Part shown: piece by piece, positions 46,690 to 56,866 of the stretch
How positions within the stretch are numbered: the first letter of the stretch is position 1
Layout of the letters: each line of letters starts with the position of its first letter
Assembly (NCBI GenBank): GCA_963682055.1
Contig: OY821744.1
Location: 26,264,967 to 26,328,966, forward strand
DNA length: 64,000 nucleotides
Direction of reading: 5' to 3'
Origin: Primula veris
Lineage: Eukaryota > Streptophyta > Magnoliopsida > Ericales > Primulaceae
Program-made: the position numbers and the translations under genes
The notes under the pieces: generated by a model
Database searches by the model: none
What the model was told of the DNA's origin: nothing
What the model saw: the letters and a program-made list of their open reading frames with translations, nothing else

Positions 46690-47370
46690 TGAGTAGAATT
46701 CTTCAGATTTGATGAAGAACTTTGTAGTTTTGTTGATTTCGTTGATGATCTTGACGCTCTTCAGATTTGGTGAAGAACTTGGAGATTTTGATCTTGAGAA
46801 ACGTGTTTTTGCCTTTGTGTAGTCGTTCCTGAATGCCGGTTTGTTATAGATTTCTTGGGTGGAGTTCTTCGGATTTGTTGAAGAACTTTGAAGACTTTGA
46901 TTTGCAGAAACGTCTTGTTTATTGCTTGTAGTCGTTCCTGAAGATCGAAGGCAGATTTGTTGTAGGAGTTCTTCAGATTTGGGGAAGAACTTGAAGATTT
47001 TGATCCGTAGAAAAACGTTGCTTGCTGCTTTTAGACGTTCTTGAAGATCGAATGCCAAGTTTATTGCAGATTTGTTGCAGACTTTGAAGGCGTTCGTTGA
47101 GGCCGGAGTGTGCAGAGCTTCTTTAGATTTGGTGAAAAACTTTGAAGACTTTGATTTGTAGAAACGTCTTGCTTATTGCTTGTAGTCGTTCCTGAAGATC
47201 GAATGCAGATTTGTTGTAGAAGTTATTCAGATTTGGTGAAGAGCTTGAAGATTTTGATCCGTAGAAACGCCTTGCTTGCTGCTTTTAAACGTTCTTGAAG
47301 ATCGAACGCAGATTTGTTGCAGACTTTGAAGGCGTTCGTTGAGGCTGGAGTGTGCAGAGGTTCCCCTAGA
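46690..47370 (-). repeat. Tandem ~255-bp repeats with ~120-bp subunits
   Basis: gaagactttgattt(g)...agaaacgtcttg...ttattgcttgtagtcgttcc recurs at 46890 and 47145 (period 255). Each unit contains two related halves (gaagatttt gatccgtagaa and ...cttgctgcttttaracgttc). The second unit ends gcgttcgttgaggctggagt. Confidence 0.75.
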
Positions 47371-47530
47371 AGTTGATCCCCTGACGTTTGTGGAGGAGCG
47401 GAGCTGATTCCCTGACGGCCGTGGAGGAGTGGAGCTGATTCTCTGGCGTCTGTGGAGGAGCTTCTCTCTCTCTAGTCTTCAAGACTTTTTGACGTTGTGA
47501 TTGTGAGAATTATGGCACCCACACCCCTCT

Positions 47531-47538
47531 ATTTATAG
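47531..47538 (-). promoter_or_regulatory. TATA-like box (CTATAAATAG) inside the element
   Basis: On the minus strand ctataaatagaggggtgtgg is followed by a tct/ctc-rich stretch and the Ser-rich leader-like region. It resembles a plant LTR core promoter, which is odd for an internal region and may mark an older LTR captured inside. Confidence 0.4.
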
Positions 47539-49317
47539 CTTTTGGGGTGGGCTTTTAATTTAATTGCAAGGCCACCTCCTCAAGTTTGGGTCCATTATCA
47601 TATATGACCAACACTTGTCATTTGATTTAAATTTAGTATTTGTGGTTTAGAAACATTTTAATGAGTTTTATAATTTTAAGAAACTCTTTGTTTACTCCAT
47701 ACTAAATGACTTTTAACAAAATAAATACTTTTATTTTATTTTAATTTACTATCTTAATTTTATGGGATAATAAATTATAATTTCTTTTTTTTTAAATTAC
47801 TAATAACTTCTTTTCTATTTAAATTTAGAATTAGTAATCATTTTTAATTTTGTTTAAAAGACACGTGACGTATTTTTAATGACCATAAATTTTACGTGTC
47901 AACAAATATATTTTATGATATAACGGAAAATAAAGTCATGTGAAATATTTGTCTTCGTCTTAACCTTTTTTAAAAAAAACTAACATAACGAATCACTATT
48001 TTTACTAAACTTGGCAAATCATAGTATATCAATCATTAATACCTCAAGATTAGCTAGTTAATTACCAGTGATCTATCAAAAGAGTAACATAATATTATCC
48101 TACAAGAAATAACATTGATTATCAAATAGTTAATATCATCACATTATCATCGTTATTCTCCAAACTTTAACATACAAATAGACTTCGTAACTAATAAAAC
48201 ACATCATCAGTTTTCAATTAGATAACATATTACGAATAAATTAAACAAGCAAACAATCGATCAATATCATCTCACATCCAAGCATTAACATTATTTCTCG
48301 TATATTAATTATTTAACTATAATATTTACACGCTCTCCTATATAAGATACCAACCAAAAAATTTTATTTCTTATAAAATCACAAAACAAGACAATTAATA
48401 ACCTTGGAAATTTAGAAGCCTAAGAGACTTGTGATCAGACCTTGTCTAAGAAATAGATGGGCATATAGAGACCTAGGACCTACAGATTTGATACAAAAAA
48501 ATATAACATCCCTGACCAAATTTGGGATGTCATACGACCGAATAGCCCGTGTGACGGCACGTGCTAAACAAATGCTAAAAGAATAATTATAAAACAATAC
48601 ATAAATAGCTCATTTATCAACTCAAATTTCTATCAAAAGTTACATTAATTGTAACATCGAAAATTATATTAATTACAAATAAACTTAATCTCTTACAAAC
48701 TAAACCAAAATTACATTGCAGGCGAAAAACTAAGTTAAACTTTATGAGGTCTGTCTGGTCCACAAATCTAGTCGATATCAACTCTAATTAACTGTTTGTA
48801 ACCTGAAAATATTTTAAAAAGGAGAGGGGTGAGCCAAACGAGCTCAATGAGAGAGAAAGTCTTACAATATATAATACGGGTCGAAAATAAGATTTTTGTT
48901 TTCAGTTTCTTACAAAATAATATTTTCTTCAAATAAAATTCTCAATGCATGATTATTTAGAAATCACTTGAATATAAAATATAAATAAATTCACTTTTCT
49001 TTCATCAAGATTAAAATCCATCGCAATAATAATAATAAAAATATATTTCTTTATTTTTATGATAAAAGTAAAATGATAACATGTATATCTTAGTGTACCA
49101 AGCCCGATTGAATTCCTCAATCTCTTTACTGTCGATCTTTTTATCAGGTGTATAAATCATACGTGCACTACGTAATTAAGGTCACCACAACATGACGGTT
49201 GAGTCTCTTTCTTAAAATGTTCCGGTTAACGAATCTATATACAATCGCTAAGTTAACCGTTGAGAACTAAACTCTTTCGTTTAGTTGCCAACGTCACTCC
49301 ACTTTCCTCTTCCCCTT

Positions 49318-49608
49318 TGTGACGACCCAGATTTTCCGGAAGGAAATTCTGTGGTGCGGTGTTGTGCGTCAGTCCCACATCGCCCATATATGAGAGTACT
49401 CGTATGGTATATGAGCTTAAAGATCCATTTCCTATCAACAAGACATTTTAAAGCCGTGTTGCACAATAGCGAGGACGGAACTCCACAGTTAAGCGTGCTT
49501 AACTTGGAGTAGTACCAGGATGGGTGACCCCCCTGGAAAGTTGTGCCAAAGCAGACAATATTGTTGATACGGGCGTAGCGGTTCGGTCCGTGAGGCCGGG
49601 TCGTTACA
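49318..49608 (+). mobile_element. Cassandra-type solo LTR carrying a 5S rRNA-like segment
   Basis: The unit starts TGTGACGACCC and ends GGGTCGTTACA and is flanked on both sides by CCCTT (49313-49317, 49609-49613). The sibling LTR copy A has the unoccupied site (ttcacctaattcgg). Inside, 49476-49547 reads ggaactccacagttaagcgt, gcttaacttggagtagtacc, aggatgggtgacc. This is the 3' half of 5S rRNA with its A box, intermediate element and C box. 5S-bearing LTRs are the hallmark of Cassandra TRIM elements. No second LTR is present. Confidence 0.88.
49471..49547 (+). other. 5S rRNA-like internal promoter segment within the LTR
   Basis: It keeps AGTTAAGCGTGCTT, GGAGTAGTACCAGGATG and GGGTGACC of plant 5S rRNA, but the 5' half of a 5S gene is absent. 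It is therefore not a 5S gene copy; it is the Pol III promoter-like part of the Cassandra LTR. Confidence 0.85.
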
Positions 49609-50392
49609 CCCTTATTCGGGGATTTTCCGTTGAATTTATTCTCACGTTCCCAAATACAAATCATAAGCAAATCATAAAAATAATAATCTTGAAAACTTAT
49701 ACAGATCTATATATAACCTTTATATTTATAATATATAAACTCATTTTCTTTATACAGATTCACTGTATATAAATCATTTTTTTTTCATTCTTTTCTTTCG
49801 ATATTTCTTTTTTTTCGTAATAATATAAAATCAATATTACATATATAAATATTACTTGAAAAATAATACTTATGAGCATTTAAAACATTATCAAAAGATG
49901 CAACGGAATATTTATAATAGTAATACAAAACCCACTCATCTCAATATGGATTCAGAATAATCAAATATTTTTAGTACGGGATAAATCATTTCTCCTTGTT
50001 CAACCACTGACCCTTCCTTCTTTCACTCGGCTTTTTAGTAAACTCTATCCTATAAATATAAATATATATATTAATATTGTAACAAATATATAGTAACACA
50101 TCAGGAAATAGAAAATGTCACAGTGTATGGATGGAAAAACAAGATTACTGAGTATTGTGTAAATCACTTTCTATTATATGTTTATGGGTTACTTATATAA
50201 AGGCATGAAATGTAGAAATCAAATTCTTTATCATTTACTTATTGTATTACTCAATATAATTAGTAACTTCCCCTATGAATAAATGCAGCCTCTTAATACA
50301 CATGAAACTAAATCGACAATATTCTCCAAACGTGTATCAAGATATAAATACATTTATAATTCTGTTCAATGAAATGAATATGGCGTTAGAAA

Positions 50393-52029
50393 ATTCTAAC
50401 GGTTATAAGAAGGACTATTTTATATGTTAAAAAAACTCGGGAACAAAAAAAAAATCAAACTAGCCGTTTATTACCGTTTATAGAAACTTTTTCGTAGTTA
50501 AATTAAAACTACATGACCATATTTGTAATTATTAACGGTCAGATTTTTTATTTTTTTTACATTTGAAATTACATGGACTGGTTTGTAAATAATACAGACA
50601 CCAGTCCATATAATTATCAAAACGGACTCAATATCCAGAATTTGGAGAAGGGAGTAGAGAGAGAGAGAAAAGGGAAAGAGATATGAGGGAGCAGCCAACA
50701 CACATATGTCCGTATGATAAAGTTGACTACAATATTTTTGCGGCTCCTCCACAGCAAACACAATGCGATAAACATGCTCTAAGAGCATGTTTAATAACTG
50801 TGTGTTGGTTTAAAGCTTTGGTTTAATTTAAATTTAGTATGTTGGTTCTGGGGAGTGACGGCTCAAGTTTATCAGTGTGTTGTTTTAGGGTGTTGGTTTA
50901 ATATAAAATAATAAAAAAAACAATTTTTTTTATTAATGAAAAAATATAAAGATACAAAACAATGTAAAAAATATTGTATATAATTTTTTATATATAAAAC
51001 GATGTCTAATAAACAGCTAATAATTTTCTTTAAAAAATTAAATTTGATTTATAAATGGAAAAAAACTATTTAAGTATCAATTTACAAAAAAAAATCGAAT
51101 TTAATTAAAGATTTTTAACCTATTTCCCAATTGATTTAACCTTTAAAAAAAAGAAAAAAGAAAAGAAAAGGGGAAGCTACAAGCGTGAGATGTGGGCTGG
51201 GGAACTCAGATGTGGGGAAAATGAGGTCAGATGAATAGCAACTGCAACCACACTCGGCTAAAGTTCATTGTCACCAAATCTGTAGATGTATCCAGCGCAA
51301 CCTACCTACGCTAAACATGTTATAATATAATAGAATAGAATAGAATATATCGTTACAATTTTATTAATATACTATACTACTACTATTTAAATACTTATTT
51401 AATGTATTTCGAGTTAAAATTTCTTCAATTTTTTTAAAAAAATAAATTTTCTCAAGTTAGCATGGTCATGTTTTTGTCGTATTATCGGATTTTCATATGT
51501 ATTCGTAATTATTTTTTGATTTTTTTAAATCAATGCTATATTTTATTTTAAAAATATTTTTTAAAAAAAACTTTAAATTTTGACATTATATACATTTTTA
51601 TGTTTAATTGTTTATTTTACAGTTTACAAGGTAGTAAAATTAATAAATAAAAAAAAAAAAATCTAAATGGTCAAATTTTATAGATATTTTTGAACAAAGA
51701 TTTTAAAAATAAAATTTGATCATACCAGCTTGAGTAAATTTGTTCCCAATGTATTTCATTTGAGTTTATATGACAATTAAAACACAACCATCAAAACCGT
51801 ATTATAATTTGGTACAATCAAAAAATAAGGATGGCTAACTTTTTGGGACGGAAGTACTACGTATTTTCTCGATCTCGACTTGAGATAATATATTAAAGTA
51901 GTATATCAATTATTTAGTAACTAACTAAATTGAAGAAATTTCATAGTCATCGTATTATTAATTTATAGAGATTTTACTGTAACAATCACTTTATTTGATT
52001 TTTTTCAATCAATTTTGCGTTCTTTCTGT
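50393..52029. other. Intergenic AT-rich DNA
   Basis: No gene was recognised; the minus-strand frame at 50498-50788 has no family likeness. There is a 25-bp palindrome (taaacatgctct-a-agagcatgttta) at 50769-50793 and a short (GA)n tract at 50655-50668. Confidence 0.45.
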
Positions 52030-52280
52030 TAGGGCTGGGTTCGGTCCGGTTTTTTTCGGTTTCGGTCTTTTTATTTTTTGGACCGAATCAGACCGGTTTT
52101 TTCGGTCTAGTTTCGGTTTTTTTCGGTTATTTTTCGGTCTTTTTCGGTTCGGTTTCACTGAAAACCGAAACCGACCCGAATTTTTTTCGATTTTTCGGTT
52201 TTTCGGTTACGGTCTTTTTCGGTTTTTTTCGGTTCCGTTATCGGTTCGGTTGGGTTTTTTCGGTTTTTCGCCTGGCCCTA
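52030..52280. mobile_element. hAT-type MITE with perfect 8-bp target duplication
   Basis: CTTTCTGT lies at 52022-52029 and 52281-52288. The element begins TAGGGCTGGGTTCGG and ends GGCCCTA, giving TAGGGC/GCCCTA termini. The body is a tract of ttcggttttt repeats, whose chance open frame (51995-52438) is not a gene. Confidence 0.85.
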
Positions 52281-52877
52281 CTTTCTGTTACACTTATTGT
52301 TACACTCATTCATCGATTTTATTAAGACAAAAATACAAAGATGGGAAATTTGTAATATATTTTTTTGACTCATTTCACATGAAATGTTATGAGAACCGTG
52401 ATATGAGTCAAAATATATTTATTCTTTTTTCCTCATAGTATGATTTACCATGGATCCCGTTATAAAAAGTAAGTATGGAGATATGCGAAATTTAACGAGT
52501 AGAGAGAAGTTTAGACGCCTATTAAAGATTTATTGAATATGATTAGAGGCAAGACAATACTTTATTTTCAAATAACACATGTAGGACACATGGACTACAA
52601 GCTTTATCAACACAATTGATTATGATTTACTTTATTTCTTTAAAATTAATTGATAACTATCATGTTAAGAGATGAACAAGACTCCAAAATTTGATAATGA
52701 GCTGAGTAAATAATCATTTGGAGCACATCTTTCCCAACTCAAAAGTCTAGGTGCATCTTAAAGATAAAAAGAACTAATCCAATTTAACAAAAACCTTGGA
52801 CCTCCTCTTTCTTCACCATTTCTGCATAATATAGTTACGGCGTTGGTGTGAAACATCATCAGATCATGTGCTATGAC
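52281..52877. other. Intergenic DNA
   Basis: AT-rich sequence with no gene or repeat recognised. Confidence 0.4.
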
Positions 52878-53763
52878 TAGCGATGATATTTTTTTGGGTT
52901 TTGACCCGATTCGATCCGAACCGTCACGGGTCGAATAAAAGTAAAACTTTATTTGGTTCGGATCAAATTGGGTAAAAATATAACTTAAAAAGTGCAACTT
53001 TACACAACTTAATACTCTCTCACTTATCTCTCATATTCATTAATTTCTCTTTTTCTCCTATAGTAATTCATATAAATACATTTCGGTGGTTTACTAAATA
53101 AATTTTGTATACATTATAAATTAATTAATGATATTTATGGTAAATGTTAATGTGTTAATTAATTACTAATATATTATCGTTATTATTTTTAAAAGAATTT
53201 ACAGAAAATAAATTATCATATCAATCATATACATTTATATTACATTTTTACATATAGCAATGCTTTAATTGACGAAATTAATGAGCCCAAATTAATTTAA
53301 TAAACATGAAAATATCAAATAGAAAATTGCAAAATTTAAATCCTTAAATCGTTATTATTTTTAAAAGAATTTACAAGAAATAAATTATCATATCAATCAC
53401 ATACATTTATATTACATTTTTACATATAGCAATGCTTTAATTGACGAAATTAATGAGCCCAAATTAATTTAATAAACATGAAAATATCAAATAGAAAATT
53501 GCAAAATTTAAATCCTTAATTTATCCTAATAGGAAAGGATATTTAATGACATATTATTATTTATATATTATATTTCTAAATCAAAATTTTTTACTTTACG
53601 ATATGGGTTTTTAACAAATTCTTTTTCAAATCTTTAAATTTATGAGGTTTATTTTTCAAAGGAAAAAAAAATGTTATAAAAAAACGGGTCAAATGGATAA
53701 AAGTGCAATTTTATACATGAGTCGGGTCGAGTTTTGAACGATCCGTCTCAATTGTCATCCCTA
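52878..53763. mobile_element. hAT-like non-autonomous element (TAGSGATG termini)
   Basis: The left end TAGCGATGATATTTTTTTGG and inverted right end TAGGGATGACAATTGAGACG are terminal inverted repeats of the common plant TAGGGATGACAAT type. Just inside both ends are cgggtc/gacccg blocks. The flanks gctatgac and ggtataaa share 5 of 8 bases, so any target duplication has decayed. No coding. Confidence 0.6.
53178..53521. repeat. Recent 172-bp tandem duplication inside that element
   Basis: cgttattatttttaaaagaa starts at 53178 and again at 53350. The two units are nearly identical through aattgcaaaatttaaatcct. Confidence 0.9.
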
Positions 53764-53773
53764 GGTATAAACA

Positions 53774-54545
53774 TACTAGTAATCGTGCCCCATGTGTTGC
53801 GTGTGCGGCGCGTAATGCAATAAAAATATAGAAAATAAATATAGTTATGATATAAATATGTGGATAATACAAAAAAAACATAGTTTAAGATTTAAAAGAA
53901 TGTTTGGTTGTTAATTAAATAGTGATAAAAAGTTTTATTAGTTTTTACTTTTTATATTTTTATGTGAGTATAGTATTATTGTAATTATTTTTTGGTTTGT
54001 TTTGATCTAATGGGTAAAAATAAAACAACACTAATATGATAAAATTATACCAGATCTTTCTCCTATGCCCATTCCATTTGTTTTCTTTCTCCCCTTTATG
54101 TTTTTGCACACACTCCTTCAAATCAATATATATACCATGAAAAACTAAGATAATGATAGAATAAATTAGAAATAATATTTTTCTATTTTTATTTTAATTA
54201 ACGGTAGGCTACACCAAGGGTTTTCAATTATTTTTATTAGGGTTTTATTAGTTGATATATTTTAACATCTTATTTTTATTTTTTATTTTAGGATAGGCCA
54301 AACAAGGGTTCCCATTATTTTATTAGGGTTTTATTAGTTAATATATTTTAATATTTTTTTTGTTATTTTTTTTTTTATTTTAGGATGCCCCACAGAAGGG
54401 TTCCTAATCTTTTTTTAGGGTTTTATTGTTCGTGATCACCGAAATATATCTAGTGTATTATTTTGGTTTATAGTTTTTTTTTTTGTTAGCCATCAAATTA
54501 AAATGAACAAGATCCAATGACTAATAAAAGAGGAGTGTCTATGGG
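53774..54545 (-). mobile_element. Helitron-like element, minus orientation (3' end at 53774)
   Basis: The reverse complement of 53774-53810 reads ...CCGCACACGCAACACATGGGG..ACGATTACTAGT, which matches the plus-strand terminus at 8028-8064. The body has three ~88-bp tandem units (aagggttttcaatt/tattagggttttattagtt) at about 54200-54430. The 5' end is uncertain; ~54545 is a guess. No Rep/helicase is present. Confidence 0.35.
54200..54430. repeat. Three ~88-bp tandem units
   Basis: tttattagggttttattagt with preceding aagggttt/c occurs near 54216, 54305 and 54395, joined by T-rich spacers ending in ttttattttagga. Confidence 0.75.
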
Positions 54546-55657
54546 GAGTACTCTAGTACTCCAATTCCCGTGATTTATATATGTATGGAATAAGTTAGAA
54601 TGAGATGGGTATTTGACGTATTAACCATGTGAGAGTCGGGTGATGAGTACTAGTCCTCGTCTAAACGATGTATTCAAGTCAAGTCGTTCTATAATGTGTT
54701 TTGTGCTAATATGGAAGAAGAAATCTACAGTTGCAACGATACTTTACATTAGAATGGAATTTCGAGTTGTCTTGTTATATATAGAGTTAACGCAAGGTTA
54801 TTTGTGATAGTGCTCTAAACTAGTATGTTATTTGTTTAATAACTAGTTTCTAAATGATGGACTTTACACTGGTAAGACTTTGCTTATGGCTGGAAAAGAG
54901 AGATTTATTTTAACAATTAGATCCCTAACTCCACACTCACAAGTGGATTTGATTCTTAAGATGTCATAGTTACGGGCTTTTTCAGAATTATAATGAAAAC
55001 ATAAAAGTAAAACATAACAAATACTTATATTTATTGCTTTGGTTCGATACACTATATTACAATCTATCTCAAACACTTGATAATTGTTTACAATCTAGAA
55101 ATTGCTCCTAATAACTGGAATAATAAATAGGAGAGAATAAAATACTTCAAATAATAATAACACGTTGAATCTAATTTTGGGTGATTGCCTGGATGCATTC
55201 TGAGCCTTTTTATTTATACTGGAATAAACATGCAGTTAGTTCTTTATATCTCGACCGTCCGTTAATTATTTCTAATTTAAGCTTAGATTAACCGCTCGGC
55301 CGTGTAAACTTTCACTCATCCTAGCTGACACGTGTCCCCTCTCGTTTGCCCCGATCTATTCTCATAAATCACTTTTCACTCACAAGACTTCCATTTATTT
55401 GTTAATTAGTCCTTGTTGTATGCACGTACAACCTTCAGTTTGGTTTTTATTTAATTATTTAGTGGCCCTTTGAAAAAATATGGTGTAAATAGAGATCCCT
55501 TCATTAAGAGAGAGATGAATACCGAGTACTCTATAATTTAAAGATAAAGACTTTCTTAGTTTCTATGTGAATGTTTCTTTTTTAGATGTTTTGCGTTCAT
55601 ACTAGTTAGGATATGGAAGTGTTTGTAGTGACTGTAATATATATTAGAAGTTAGCTA
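54546..55657. other. Intergenic DNA
   Basis: There is a short perfect hairpin, ggagtact-ct-agtactcc, at about 54546-54563. No gene was recognised otherwise. Confidence 0.4.
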
Positions 55658-56291
55658 CGGTGTAACTTTTTTATAAAAATATTCTATATAGAAATAAACT
55701 TCCTATACTAATAAAAAATTCCGTCCCAACTCGTGCCAGTTCAAAATAGGAATTAACTCTCTATCGTCATATTCCATAGTTTTTTATGGTCTCGTTAATT
55801 ATAAATTCACCTCTTTATAGGAATAAAATACATTTTATTACAAAAATATATATACATATCTAGTTACAATAAATTTATGATGATGTAAAATACTTATGTA
55901 AGATTGTTTGCGATGAAAACTTAATTTTTTGTGTTGCTACCACATCTTTTAACTTGCGCGTCCGTACTAGCTCGTCGACATGGATACCATCTTGTTGAAC
56001 CCAAAACATTTCTAACTTGTCAAGTATTTTAAAACCTTCCTGACATGAAACTTTTTGTATTTATATACTATTATCCTCCGGGTTATCTTCTTCTGCATCT
56101 TGTCTAATTCCAACAACGATTTCTTCATCGGTTAAAATATTTGCTTTCTACATACATGTATTTGTTTTAACTAAACTTTTGATAGATTCATTTGTTTATT
56201 TTTTTAATATTTAAACTTTATATATGAATAACCTCACTATAGTAATATTTTTTCGTGGTTCTCATAATTTTACTGTAGAGAGATTTTACTG
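55658..56291 (-). mobile_element. Truncated pogo/Lemi-like mariner element
   Basis: TA flanks both ends. The right end, inverted, reads TACAGTAAAATCTCTCTACA, and a weak partner lies at the left (TACGGTGTAACTTTTTTATA). The TACAGTAaAAcCTC-type terminus is that of plant pogo-like elements. On the minus strand (about 56160-55900) the sequence reads LTDEEIVGIRQDAEEDNPED, then VSCQEGFKILDKLEMF, like the acidic C-terminal tail of plant CENP-B/Tigger-type transposases. The DDE domain is missing. Confidence 0.5.
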
Positions 56292-56293
56292 TA

Positions 56294-56858
56294 TTAAAGT
56301 TTGTGTACCATTTGAACTCTATGTAATTAATATGGTTTTAAGCCTTATAACTAATGATCAAAGTCATAAGGTCCAAAACCTTTTTAAATAACTATCATCC
56401 ATTCAATGACAGTTGTTCTAACTTGATAACGAAGTGAGAATGCAAAAGGCAACTATACGTAAGTGCTGCTCCTTAACTGCCAGACCAAATAAAATGATGT
56501 AGCAAAAAGACGCAAAATCTTTTAAAAAGAGAGAGATGAAAAGGTACATTGCATGATGAATAATAAGAAAGGCCTTTTTGCTTTGAGATCTTGTGTATAA
56601 TACTACCAAATGTAACTTTAACTCAATTTGAAAAACGGTGTCTTAGTTCCCATGTATATAAAGTTGTTCTTTTGCATGGTATGGTAATAGACAAAGATAA
56701 AACCACCACTGATTTACATTTGTCTAGCTATGAATATTTTTTCTTATGAATTAATATTTCAGAGTTATATATAGTTAACATGGGGAAAATTTCACTATTG
56801 CACAGGAGAGTTTCCGGACAATACATAATTCGTATACACAGTATCAGCAAACTAAGGG
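56294..56858. other. Intergenic DNA
   Basis: No gene or repeat recognised. Confidence 0.35.
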
Positions 56859-56866
56859 ACGTTGTA

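Larger units (their letters stand above)
44942..48501 (-). mobile_element. Internal region of the LTR element, no gag-pol
   Basis: It is bounded by the polypurine tract at 44942-44953 and, at the other end, by a degraded primer-binding site next to LTR B (minus strand tTGTATCAAATC, about 48484-48497, like the tRNA-Met site TGGTATCAgAGC). No open frame resembles gag, protease, RT or integrase; the 173-codon frame at 46537-47058 is Ser/Asn-rich and unrecognised. It is therefore a non-autonomous (LARD-like) element or one whose interior was replaced. It contains the repeat block at 46690-47370 and a TATA-like site at 47531-47538. Confidence 0.55.
48502..50392 (-). mobile_element. LTR copy B (5' LTR, incomplete)
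   Basis: It is a direct repeat of 41736-43340: the order (t)aacatccctga, gcacgtgcta, ggtcaccacaacatgacgg, tcatttctccttgttcaa, gaaatgaatatggcgtta is kept. It stops at about 50392, so the first ~300 bp of the LTR (minus-strand sense) are missing. A 291-bp solo LTR with 5-bp target duplication is inserted at 49318. Confidence 0.75.

Noticed and set aside
46537..47058. 173-codon minus-strand frame as a possible gag
   Set aside because: It lacks a CCHC knuckle or any gag feature, and it lies across 255-bp tandem repeats, so the frame is likely incidental.
49471..49547. A genuine 5S rRNA gene
   Set aside because: Only the 3' half with the internal promoter is present, inside a TG...CA unit with 5-bp target duplication, as in Cassandra LTRs.
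51995..52438. 147-codon open frame rich in Phe/Gly/Arg
   Set aside because: It is a translation of the ttcggttttt repeats of the hAT MITE at 52030-52280 and has no protein-like composition.
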